Positions 1 through 5,056 are shown, counted from the first letter of the stretch. The stretch: DNA of 5,056 bases from Acidobacteria bacterium 37-71-11 (GCA_002279285.1 NCBR01000275.1:1-5056); one strand, 5' to 3'. Program-made: numbers and translations. Notes: generated by a model from the letters alone, not told the origin.

Positions 1-369
1 TCGCTGCTCGGGATGGCGCAGGCGGTGGTCGAGCGCCACGGCGGCGAGATCCCCCCCGCGATGGACGCCCTCACGGAGCTGCCCGGTGTCGGGCGCAAGA
101 CCGCCAACGTCGTTCTGGGCACCGCGTTCGGCATCGCCACCGGCGTCGTGGTCGACACGCACGTGGCTCGCCTGGCGCGGCGGCTCGGCCTGACCGCCGA
201 GGATGATCCCGAGAAGATCGAGCGCGACCTCATGGCGCTGGTCCCCGCCTCGGGCTGGGTCGCGCTCGGGCACCGCCTCATCCTCCACGGACGCCGCGTC
301 TGCCACGCCCGCACGCCGGCCTGCGACGGCTGTCCCCTCGCCTCGCTGTGCCCGCGAATCGGCGTGTAA
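1..369 (+). CDS. nth: Endonuclease III (DNA glycosylase/AP lyase), 3' part only
   Basis: Base-excision-repair enzyme that removes oxidised pyrimidines and cleaves the resulting abasic site. Only the last 122 residues are in the window; the frame is open at base 1, so the gene starts upstream, and about 90 residues are missing relative to the 211-residue E. coli protein. Seen directly: the helix-hairpin-helix LPGVGRKTANVVL at visible residues 27-39, with the catalytic Lys at residue 33 (codon 97-99); VVDTHV with the catalytic Asp at residue 52; and the C-terminal 4Fe-4S motif C-x6-C-x2-C-x5-C at residues 101, 108, 111 and 117, the same spacing as E. coli Nth. MutY is less likely because the hairpin carries the Lys typical of bifunctional Nth. 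The Lys-Asp spacing is one residue longer than in E. coli, a minor variation. The stop is TAA at 367-369. The ATG at 13 is internal. Identification is secure. Confidence 0.95.
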   Translation, partial: SLLGMAQAVVERHGGEIPPAMDALTELPGVGRKTANVVLGTAFGIATGVVVDTHVARLARRLGLTAEDDPEKIERDLMALVPASGWVALGHRLILHGRRVCHARTPACDGCPLASLCPRIGV

Positions 370-410
370 AGCTCAGGAAATCGTCACGACCCTGCCGCCC
401 TGCCCGGACC

Positions 411-460
411 ACGAGACCGCTTCGTCGTCCCGCCTGCGGCGGGACTCCTCGCAGTGACAG
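411..460. repeat. Dispersed short repeat of the 'CHCEERSDEAI' type
   Basis: Read on the minus strand, this stretch translates as CHCEESRRRRDDEAVS, a variant of the peptide signature CHCEERSDEAIS. That signature appears in many spurious ORFs because a non-coding interspersed repeat (core like TGTCATTGCGAGGAG...GACGAAGCAATCTC) is scattered through many bacterial genomes. Here the core reads TGTCACTGCGAGGAG (complement of 445-459), followed by GACGACGAAGCGGTCTCG. Its middle is an 8-bp perfect hairpin, GTCCCGCC (427-434), loop TGC, GGCGGGAC (438-445). A second imperfect inversion pairs 442-448 with 461-467. It lies just after nth, where the hairpin might slow transcription, but no T-tract follows. 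The outer limits are uncertain; the element may extend back to about 381. The repeat class is recognised from memory of the signature, and other copies cannot be seen in this window. Confidence 0.6.
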
Positions 461-519
461 GGAGTCCTCGATGCCGGATGGAAGATTGGGGTGAGGCGCT
501 GGCGGCGGGGGACGCGTCG

Positions 520-528
520 TGGTATATC
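520..528 (+). promoter_or_regulatory. Extended -10 promoter for tdk, leaderless geometry
   Basis: TGG-TATATC gives an extended -10 (TGn at 520-522) plus a hexamer at 523-528 matching TATAAT at four of six positions. Exactly six bases follow before the ATG at 535, so the usual -7 to +1 spacing places transcription start on the A of the start codon. No convincing -35 is seen 17-18 bp upstream (only TGGCGG-like sequence), which an extended -10 can compensate. No Shine-Dalgarno sequence precedes ATG 535, which fits a leaderless mRNA. The weak hexamer keeps this tentative. Confidence 0.4.
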
Positions 529-534
529 CCTTCC

Positions 535-1140
535 ATGCAGCCACGGAACCCCTGGGGCGGTGGGATCGAGGTGATCACCGGCAGCATGTTCTCGGGGAAG
601 TCCGAGGAGCTGATCCGGCGGCTGCGCCGGGCGATCATCGCGCGCCAACGCATCCAGGTCTTCAAGCAGGGCCTCGACGACCGCTACGCCGCGGGCCAGG
701 TCGTGTCGCACTCCAAGTGGCGGCTCGAGGCGGAGCGCGTCGCCAAGGCCGCCGAGATCCTCGACCTGGTCGATCCGCGCACCGAGGTGGTCGGGATCGA
801 CGAGGCCCAGTTCTTCGACGCCGACCTCGTCCGCGTCGCCGGGCACCTGGCCGACCTGGGCAAACGGGTGATCGTGGCCGGCCTCGACATGGACTTCCGC
901 GGGCAGCCGTTCGGGCCGATGCCGGAGCTGCTCGCGGTGGCCGAGGACGTCGAGAAGGTGCATGCGATCTGCGCCCGCTGCGGCGCCCCGGCGTCGTACA
1001 CCCAGCGCCTTTCCCAGGCGCAGGAGCAGGTCGTGGTCGGCGCGGCCGACATCTACGAGGCGCGCTGCCGCCGCTGCTTCGAGCCCGGCGGCCCGGGCGA
1101 GGAACCCGAGCTGTACCCCCCGGACGAAAGCGAGGGGTAG
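535..1140 (+). CDS. tdk: Thymidine kinase, type II (TK1-like)
   Basis: Phosphorylates thymidine to dTMP with ATP in the cytoplasmic pyrimidine salvage pathway. The 201-residue product matches the usual size of about 190-200. Seen directly: Walker A GSMFSGKS at residues 16-23 (Lys at codon 598-600); the Walker-B-like segment VVGIDEAQFF, with Glu90 as the expected catalytic base; GLDMDFRGQPFGPM at 116-129; the substrate-lasso segment around PASYTQRL (152-159); and a zinc-binding pair C-x2-C at 146/149 and 178/181. All key residues are present. The Gly/Pro/Glu-rich tail after residue 183 is probably disordered. ATG 535 is chosen because the conserved fold begins about ten residues later and because the -10-like box is positioned for it. 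In-frame ATGs at 454 and 478 would add 27 or 19 unconserved residues, and the upstream one lies in the repeat. The gene is separated from nth by 165 bp and has its own promoter signal. Confidence 0.96.
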   Translation: MQPRNPWGGGIEVITGSMFSGKSEELIRRLRRAIIARQRIQVFKQGLDDRYAAGQVVSHSKWRLEAERVAKAAEILDLVDPRTEVVGIDEAQFFDADLVRVAGHLADLGKRVIVAGLDMDFRGQPFGPMPELLAVAEDVEKVHAICARCGAPASYTQRLSQAQEQVVVGAADIYEARCRRCFEPGGPGEEPELYPPDESEG

Positions 1141-1145
1141 CGGCC

Positions 1146-1170
1146 CCGCCGGCCGATCGGCGCCCGGCGG
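1146..1170 (+). terminator. GC-rich hairpin after tdk, possible U-less terminator
   Basis: CCGCCGG (1146-1152) pairs perfectly with CCGGCGG (1164-1170) around an 11-base loop that itself contains the palindrome CCGATCGG. It starts five bases after the tdk stop codon and ends just before the next promoter, which is a sensible place for transcription to end. No T-run follows, so it is not a classical intrinsic terminator, and short GC stems are expected by chance in DNA of this composition. Confidence 0.3.
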
Positions 1171-1181
1171 CAGCAACGGCC

Positions 1182-1211
1182 TTGACGCGTCGGATCGAGC
1201 GGCGCTCTAAT
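1182..1211 (+). promoter_or_regulatory. Sigma70-type promoter of the GMC/ThDP operon
   Basis: The -35 box TTGACG (1182-1187, five of six matches) and the -10 box TCTAAT (1206-1211, five of six) are separated by 18 bp. It is the best promoter match in the window and stands in GC-rich surroundings where AT-rich hexamers are rare. With standard spacing the start point falls at 1218, exactly the G of the GTG proposed as the first codon of the downstream gene. It would drive the three-gene operon as a leaderless transcript. Confidence 0.65.
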
Positions 1212-1411
1212 GCCCTGGTGACACCTCTTGGCGAGCGGCAGTGGGCGTTCTTCCTCGCCGTGGCGGCGCGCGTGGCTCCGGCCACCGCCGCACTCGACGC
1301 GGCCGGGCGCGAGCGTTTCGCCGCGATCGTGGGGACGGCGCTGGCCGGCCGCCCGCGCTCGCTGCAGCGGCAGTTCGCGCTCTTCCTGAGCGTGGTGCGC
1401 TGGGCGCCGGC

Positions 1412-1469
1412 GTTGCGTTTCGGCGCTCCGTTCGACCGCCTCGCGCCGGCCGCGCAGGACGCCGTGCTG
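1412..1469 (+). repeat. 58-bp tandem duplication, copy 1
   Basis: This copy begins GTTGCGTTTCGGCG and ends GACGCCGTGCTG. It is identical to 1470-1527 over all 58 bases; bases flanking either side differ (C1411 against G1469; G1470 against C1528), so the limits are exact. It encodes part of the small subunit (LRFGAPFDRLAPAAQDAVL) in frame 3. Confidence 0.97.
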
Positions 1470-1527
1470 GTTGCGTTTCGGCGCTCCGTTCGACCGCCTC
1501 GCGCCGGCCGCGCAGGACGCCGTGCTG
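1470..1527 (+). repeat. 58-bp tandem duplication, copy 2 (frameshifting)
   Basis: Second perfect copy of the 58-bp unit. Because 58 is not a multiple of three, it moves the correct reading from frame 3 to frame 1. The same peptide, RFGAPFDRLAPAAQDAVL, is readable in frame 1 here. Complete identity means the duplication is very recent or is an assembly artefact. Confidence 0.97.
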
Positions 1528-1672
1528 CGCTGGTTCATGGACGCGCCGGCGGCGAAGCTGCGCGGCGGCTTCTGGGGCCTGCGGGCGCTCGTCTTCATGG
1601 GGTATTACGGCCAGCCCGAGGCATGGGGGGCGATCCGGTACGCACCGTCGTTCTCCGGGAGCGAGTTCCTCC

Positions 1673-2179
1673 ATGGTTGAGAAGACGTACGACGTCGTGA
1701 TCGTGGGCTCCGGCGCCGGCGGCGGCACGGTGGCCAAGGAACTCGCGCCGTTGTGCCGCCAGGGGCTCCGCATCGCGGTCCTGGAGTGGGGCCCGAAGCT
1801 GCGTGAGAACGAGTTCACCGGGCGCGAGGCCGAAATGGCCGACAAGCTCTACTTCGACTCCGGCGGCGTCCTCACACGCGACCGCGCGATGACGCTGGCG
1901 TTCGCCCGCGCCTACGGCGGCTCGACGGTCGTCTATACCGGCACCTCGCTCACGCTCCCGGAGGCGGTGCTCGGACGCTGGGGCGTTCCCGGGATCGAGT
2001 TCGCCGACCTCCGCCGCCGCTCCGAGAAGTACCTCGGCGAGAACAACGTCCACCTGCTCGCAACGTCAAGGGGTGCCGCGGCTCGGGCCTGTGCAACCTC
2101 GGCTGCCCGAACGCCGCCAAGCAGGGGACCAACCGCGTGCAGCTCCCCGCGGCCGAGGCCGCCGGGGTCGAGGTGGTGA
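1673..2179 (+). pseudogene. GMC-family FAD oxidoreductase, N-terminal part (frameshifted near 2060)
   Basis: Glucose-methanol-choline family flavoenzyme, FAD-binding half. In frame 2 it starts MVEKTYDVVIVGSGAGGG, with the Rossmann dinucleotide-binding loop at residues 12-18 and the FAD-ribose-binding acidic residue Glu38 (IAVLEWGP). GGSTVVYTGTSLTLP (around residues 84-98) corresponds to the conserved FAD-contacting region. Homologous reading ends at about ENNVHLL (2042-2059). After that, frame 2 gives an unrelated Ala/Arg-rich tail to a stop at 2177-2179, while the true continuation is in frame 1. ATG 1673 is preceded by GGGAG (1657-1661) and overlaps the upstream stop by 8 nt, suggesting translational coupling. 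No signal peptide is visible. An ATG at 1241 in this frame is an out-of-frame extension through the small subunit and is not used. As written the product would lack the substrate domain and should be inactive. Confidence 0.85.
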
Positions 2180-3087
2180 CGAACTGCAAGGTGGAGACGA
2201 TCGGGGAGCGGGCGTGCAGCGTTACGGTCGCCAACCCGCCGTTCGGTGAGCCGTCGCGCTGGGAGCCGGGGCGCTACCGGATCCGCGCCCGCGCGATCGT
2301 CGTGGCCGGCGGCGCGGTCAACTCCCCCGCCCTGCTGCTGCGCTCTCGCCTGCCGGTGCAACTGCCCGCGCTCGGCCGCTACCTGACGGCCCACCCGGCG
2401 CTCATCCTCGTCGGCGAGCACGAGCACCCGATTACCAACTACTTCGGCCACCCCAAGAGCTACTACTGCGATCAGTTCGTCGACGATGGCTTCCTCCTCG
2501 AGACGTGCATGTACTTCCCGTTCACCACCGCCAAGAACCTGATCGGGTTCGGGGCCGAGCACGCCGAGCTGATGAGCCGCATGGACCGGATGCAGATGAT
2601 CCTGGTGCTGGCGGTGGACCCCGCGCTGCCGGGCAACCGCATCACGGTAGACGGCGACGGCGAGCCGGTGGTGGACTACCGCTTCACCGACGGGGTGCTG
2701 GACGCGCTCGTCGCCTCGCAGCGCGCCGCCGCGCGCATTTTCTTCGCCGCCGGCTGCCGGCGGGTGCACGCACCGGCCGCGGCGAGCTTCTTCATCACGG
2801 CGGCCGATGCCGGGCGCATCGACGAGCTGATCACCCGCGAGCCGTTCAAGCTCGGCAAGGTCTCGATCTCGAGCGCCCACCTCATGGGGGGGTGCCGGAT
2901 GGGTGCGGACGCCGGCGGCTCCGTGACCGACGCGTGGGGGCAGGTGCACGGGGTCCCGTGGCTGTTCGTCGCCGACGGCAGCCTGTTCCCACGCTGCTCC
3001 GAGATCAACCCGTACGTCACGATCATGGCGCTCGCCGACCGCGTCGCCGAACGGGTGCGCGCCCGCCTGCCCGAGCTGCCGGCATGA
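2062..3087 (+). pseudogene. GMC-family FAD oxidoreductase, C-terminal part with cysteine cluster motif
   Basis: Continuation of the GMC enzyme in frame 1. It opens with NVKGCRGSGLCNLGCPNAAK, a C-x5-C-x3-C motif (Cys codons 2074, 2092, 2104). As I recall, that spacing matches three cluster-ligand cysteines in the catalytic subunit of bacterial FAD-glucose dehydrogenase. Next comes the FAD-domain return strand with AGGAVNSPALLL (about 2308-2343). The C-terminal GMC domain follows, with the active-site His in SSAHLMGGCRMG (codon 2878-2880), VADGSLFP, and the partner Asn in SEINPYVTIMALADRVAE (codon 3007-3009). The catalytic residues are intact. A GTG at 2137 could begin an isolated fragment, but it would lack the Rossmann loop and the cysteines. 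Joined with the 5' part, about 470 residues are present; the family is usually nearer 500, and the gap falls at the frame change. The stop TGA overlaps the next ATG (ATGA). The family is certain; the substrate (alcohol, sugar, sterol) is not. Confidence 0.87.
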
Positions 3088-4805
3088 GCGAGTCCGGCGC
3101 GCGGGCCGTGGTGCGGGCGCTCGAGGACGAGGGCGCGGCGTTAATTTTCGGCATCCCCGGCACGCACAACATCGAGCTGTACGACGCCCTCGCGGCTTCG
3201 GGGCGCGTGACGCCGGTGCTGGTCACCGACGAGCAGGCGGCGTCGTTCATGGCCGACGGCGTGGCGCGCAGCTCCGGGGGCGTCGGCGTCCTCAACCTCG
3301 TGCCCGGCGCGGGGATGACGCACGCGCTTTCAGGCATCGCTGAGGCGTTCATGGACGGGATCCCTCTCGTCGTGCTGGCGTGCGGGATCCGCACCGACAC
3401 CGGCCGCGCCTATCAACTGCACGCGATCGACCAGCTCGCGGTGGTCCGCCCGGTGGCCAAGGCGGTGTTCCCGGTGCGCGAGCCGCGCGAGCTGTACGCC
3501 ACCGTGCGGCGGGCGTTCGCCCTCGCCCGCGCCGGCACGCCTGGCCCCGTCGTCGTCGAGGTGCCCGCCGAGCTGTACCTGCTCCGCCACGACTTCGGCG
3601 CGCCGACGTGGGAGCCGGCGCCGCCCGCTTCCACCGCGCCCGCCCCCGACGCCATCGAGCGCGCGGCCGGACTCCTCGCGGGCGCCCGCCGCGTCCTCGT
3701 CTACGCGGGGTACGGCGCGCGCGGAGCCACCCAGGAGCTACGCGAGATCGCCGAGCGCCTCGGGGCACCGGTCGCCACGACGATTCAGGGCAAGGGCGTG
3801 TTCCCCGAGTCGCACCCGCTCTTCGTGTGGAACGGCCTGGGGCGGAGCGCGCCGGCGTTCGTACGCGAGATCGAGCACTCCTGCGACGCGATGCTCGCCG
3901 TTGGGTGCCGGTTCTCCGAGGTGGGAACCGCGAGCTGGGGTTTCACGCCGCCGCCGGCGCTCGTGCACGTGGATGTCAACCCGGACGTGTTCGGCCGCAA
4001 CTTTCCCGCCGCCGTGACCGTCGCGGCCGATGCCGGCGCCGCGCTCGCCGCGCTGCTCGGCCGGCTCCCGGCGCGCGAGCGCGGCGGCGCGCTCGAGCGC
4101 TCGATCGCCGACGGCCATCGCGCGGCGCGGGAGGAGCAGCGCCGCCCCGGCGCCCCCGGCCGCGTCGGCCCGGCGGCGCTGTTCGACGCGCTGCAGGCGC
4201 TGTGCGGCCCGGACGCGATCTTTTCCGCCGACTCGGGCAACGGGACGTTCCTCGCCATGGAGCACCTGCGCCTCGACGCACCGGGACGGTTCCTGGCGCC
4301 CGTGGACTACTCGTGCATGGGGTACAGCGTCCCGGCCGCGATCGGCGCCAAGCTCGCCAACCCCGGCCGCGACGTCGTGGCGCTCGCCGGCGACGGGGCG
4401 ATCCTGATGACCGGGCTCGAGCTGCTCACCGCCGCCGCGTACGGCGCCGGCGTGGTCACCGTGGTGCTGCGCGACGGCGAGCTCGCGCAGATCGCCCAGT
4501 TCCAGCGCACCACGCTGAACCGCGCGCCCTGCTCCACGATCGCCCCGTACAGCGTGCAGGCGCTCGCCAGCGCCACGAACTGCGCCTACACCGCCGCCGG
4601 CACCGACGCCGAGGTCCGGCCGGCACTGGAGCGCGCCCTCGAGATCGCCCGCTCCGGCAAGCCGGTGATGGTCGAGGTCGCGATCGACTACTCGCGCAAG
4701 ACGTTCTTCACCCGCGGCGTGGTCGCCACCACGTTCCGCCGCCTCCCGTTCGCCGACCGGTTCCGCCTCCTCGGCCGCGCGGTCGCGCGCCACCTCGGCG
4801 CATAA
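3084..4805 (+). CDS. Thiamine-diphosphate-dependent enzyme, acetolactate-synthase-like
   Basis: Intact 573-residue protein of the acetolactate synthase/benzoylformate decarboxylase superfamily, acting by decarboxylation, cleavage or carboligation of 2-oxo or aldehyde substrates in the cytoplasm. Domains: N-terminal PYR domain (about 1-165) with FGIPGTHNIELYDAL and the cofactor-activating Glu50 in VTDEQAASFMADG; central DHS/FAD-type domain (about 185-315) with VLVYAGYGARGA and MLAVGCRFSEVG; C-terminal PP domain (about 375-540) with MGYSVPAAIGAKL and the ThDP/Mg motif G436-D437-G438. Twenty-four residues after GDG, the usual Asn-Asn pair is Arg463-Asp464 (RDGELAQI), so Asp464 would have to serve as the metal ligand. 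A basic, amphipathic-looking C-terminal extension of about 35 residues follows. ATG 3084 overlaps the GMC stop (ATGA), arguing for translational coupling, and the conserved fold starts right after it. The anabolic ilvB role is doubtful because no ilvN-like regulatory subunit follows and the partner is a GMC dehydrogenase. Superfamily assignment is secure; the reaction is unknown. Confidence 0.93.
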   Translation: MSESGARAVVRALEDEGAALIFGIPGTHNIELYDALAASGRVTPVLVTDEQAASFMADGVARSSGGVGVLNLVPGAGMTHALSGIAEAFMDGIPLVVLACGIRTDTGRAYQLHAIDQLAVVRPVAKAVFPVREPRELYATVRRAFALARAGTPGPVVVEVPAELYLLRHDFGAPTWEPAPPASTAPAPDAIERAAGLLAGARRVLVYAGYGARGATQELREIAERLGAPVATTIQGKGVFPESHPLFVWNGLGRSAPAFVREIEHSCDAMLAVGCRFSEVGTASWGFTPPPALVHVDVNPDVFGRNFPAAVTVAADAGAALAALLGRLPARERGGALERSIADGHRAAREEQRRPGAPGRVGPAALFDALQALCGPDAIFSADSGNGTFLAMEHLRLDAPGRFLAPVDYSCMGYSVPAAIGAKLANPGRDVVALAGDGAILMTGLELLTAAAYGAGVVTVVLRDGELAQIAQFQRTTLNRAPCSTIAPYSVQALASATNCAYTAAGTDAEVRPALERALEIARSGKPVMVEVAIDYSRKTFFTRGVVATTFRRLPFADRFRLLGRAVARHLGA

Positions 4806-4806
4806 C

Positions 4807-4831
4807 TCGGGCGCTCGACGCGAACGCCCGG
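4807..4831 (+). terminator. Weak hairpin just after the ThDP gene
   Basis: CGGGCG (4808-4813) pairs with CGCCCG (4825-4830), plus a possible U-G pair outside it, around an 11-base loop. It lies directly behind the TAA stop and is followed by GCGCGCGTTTATCG, with only three consecutive T. This might be an inefficient intrinsic terminator, but the stem is short and may be chance. Confidence 0.22.
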
Positions 4832-4968
4832 CGCGCGTTTATCGCTCTGTTTGCCTTCCGGCTGTGAACGTGTGGGCGCTCCATCTCCGGCGGTCCGGTA
4901 CCCCGGGTGGATGATTCTTCTCTTCACTGCGTGAGGCTGTCTTGCTTGCCGGTCCCACGGGTGGCCGG

Positions 4969-5004
4969 ATGCGGGCCCGGGCGCCCCCGCGCCCGAGCCC
5001 GCAT
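4969..5004 (+). terminator. Very strong 16-bp GC stem-loop, possible U-less terminator
   Basis: The left arm 4969-4984 (ATGCGGGCCCGGGCGC) pairs with the right arm 4989-5004 (GCGCCCGAGCCCGCAT), with one C-A mismatch (4977/4996) and a CCCC loop (4985-4988). Fifteen of sixteen pairs form. No T-run follows on the + strand and no matching A-run precedes it for the minus strand. It could end the operon transcript or protect its 3' end, or be one copy of a dispersed palindrome. Its position 164 bp after the last stop codon fits a terminator role, but function is not shown. Confidence 0.4.
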
Positions 5005-5056
5005 GCTCCTGCGCCCGCGACCGGACAGGGCGATCCGCGCCGGGGCCCCTCGCTGT

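Larger units (their letters stand above)
1218..1680 (+). pseudogene. Gluconate 2-dehydrogenase subunit 3-like small protein, frameshifted by a 58-bp duplication
   Basis: Small partner protein of GMC-type FAD dehydrogenases; in characterised gluconate, glucose and sorbitol dehydrogenases the small subunit is needed for maturation or export of the large one. As read, the gene starts in frame 3 (VTPLGERQWAFFLAVAARV...) and ends in frame 1 (...RWFMDAPAAKLRGGFWGL... through GYYGQPEAW to FLHG). The shift comes from an exact 58-bp tandem duplication (1412-1469 and 1470-1527). Removing one copy leaves 405 nt, a continuous 134-residue protein from GTG 1218 to TGA 1678-1680. Without the repair, frame 3 runs to a stop at 1698-1700 with a nonsense Arg-rich tail. 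GTG 1218 is preferred because the predicted transcription start falls on it; TTG 1182 would lie inside the -35 box. No twin-arginine or Sec signal is visible, unlike periplasmic family members. The stop overlaps the GMC start by 8 nt. The family call rests on length, the conserved aromatic C-terminal half and the neighbouring gene; it is probable, not certain. Confidence 0.68.
4806..5056. other. Non-coding 3' end of the window, no gene recognised
   Basis: About 250 bases without a recognisable gene. Short open stretches exist on both strands. One, on the + strand from about GTG 4931, stays open to the window edge, but its Arg/Pro/Ala-rich translation resembles no family I know. Base composition between about 4840 and 4960 is less GC-biased than in the coding regions, as expected of an intergenic spacer. 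A next gene may begin beyond 5056. Confidence 0.5.

Noticed and set aside
471..494. Seven-codon upstream ORF with a GGGAG-like site before tdk
   Set aside because: It lies upstream of the predicted tdk transcription start and has no regulatory signature such as repeated codons or attenuator stems.
454..534. Longer tdk N-terminus from ATG 454 or 478
   Set aside because: The added residues match nothing in the family and overlap the repeat edge and promoter; the fold begins at about IEVITGSMFSGKS.
373..1176. Long minus-strand open frame opposite tdk
   Set aside because: It is the antisense of a clear tdk gene plus the dispersed repeat. The composition is Arg/Ala/Gly/Pro-rich with no family motif; long antisense frames are expected at this GC content.
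1470..1527. Tandem repeat as a start of a CRISPR or satellite array
   Set aside because: There are only two directly adjacent copies without spacers, inside a coding sequence.
2040..2075. Programmed ribosomal frameshift in the GMC gene
   Set aside because: No slippery heptamer or downstream pseudoknot is evident, and family residues appear to be missing, which a programmed shift would not explain.
1933..2949. 338-codon minus-strand open frame
   Set aside because: It is antisense to GMC coding sequence with conserved motifs; its His/Arg/Ala-rich translation resembles nothing known.
2505..3083. N-terminal extension of the ThDP ORF upstream to ATG 2505
   Set aside because: This part is out-of-frame GMC coding sequence. 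The conserved PYR domain starts right after ATG 3084, which forms an ATGA overlap.
3380..4867. 495-codon + strand frame overlapping the ThDP gene, and a 351-codon antisense frame at 3738-4793
   Set aside because: Both are shadows of the intact ThDP gene, with highly biased Arg/Ala/Gly content and no motifs.

Overview
The window is very G+C-rich (about 70% by eye) bacterial chromosomal DNA with five genes or gene remnants, all on the + strand. The organism cannot be named from sequence alone. A high-GC soil or sediment lineage (deltaproteobacterial, Rokubacteria/Methylomirabilota-like, Acidobacteria) is compatible with the codon use, the GMC/ThDP gene set and the 'CHCEERSDEAI'-type interspersed repeat; this is inference.

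Layout. (1) 1-369: 3' end of endonuclease III (nth), with its helix-hairpin-helix, catalytic Lys/Asp and 4Fe-4S cysteines. (2) 370-534: spacer with a dispersed repeat (about 411-460) and an extended -10 promoter placed for a leaderless tdk transcript. (3) 535-1140: complete type II thymidine kinase (tdk). (4) 1141-1217: spacer with a GC hairpin and a good sigma70-type promoter (TTGACG-N18-TCTAAT) whose predicted start point is the GTG codon at 1218. (5) 1218-4805: a tightly packed operon of a small gluconate-dehydrogenase-subunit-3-like protein, a GMC-family FAD oxidoreductase with a C-x5-C-x3-C cluster motif, and an acetolactate-synthase-like ThDP enzyme. The junctions overlap by 8 and 4 nt. 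(6) 4806-5056: no recognisable gene; it holds a weak hairpin and a very strong 16-bp stem-loop.

The first two operon genes are broken as read. The small subunit is frameshifted by an exact 58-bp tandem duplication (1412-1469 = 1470-1527); removing one copy gives a clean 134-residue ORF from GTG 1218 to TGA 1680. The GMC gene changes from frame 2 to frame 1 near 2060, where roughly 20-30 family-typical residues also seem to be missing. The ThDP gene is intact. Two lesions about 600 bp apart in otherwise well-conserved genes suggest either local misassembly or recent decay of the redox half of the operon.

Working together (inference): the small subunit would help assemble or carry the GMC dehydrogenase, which oxidises an alcohol or sugar-type substrate. 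The ThDP enzyme would then decarboxylate, cleave or carboligate a 2-oxo or aldehyde intermediate. Neither oxidoreductase gene shows a signal peptide, so a cytoplasmic pathway is favoured. The substrate cannot be read from the sequence.
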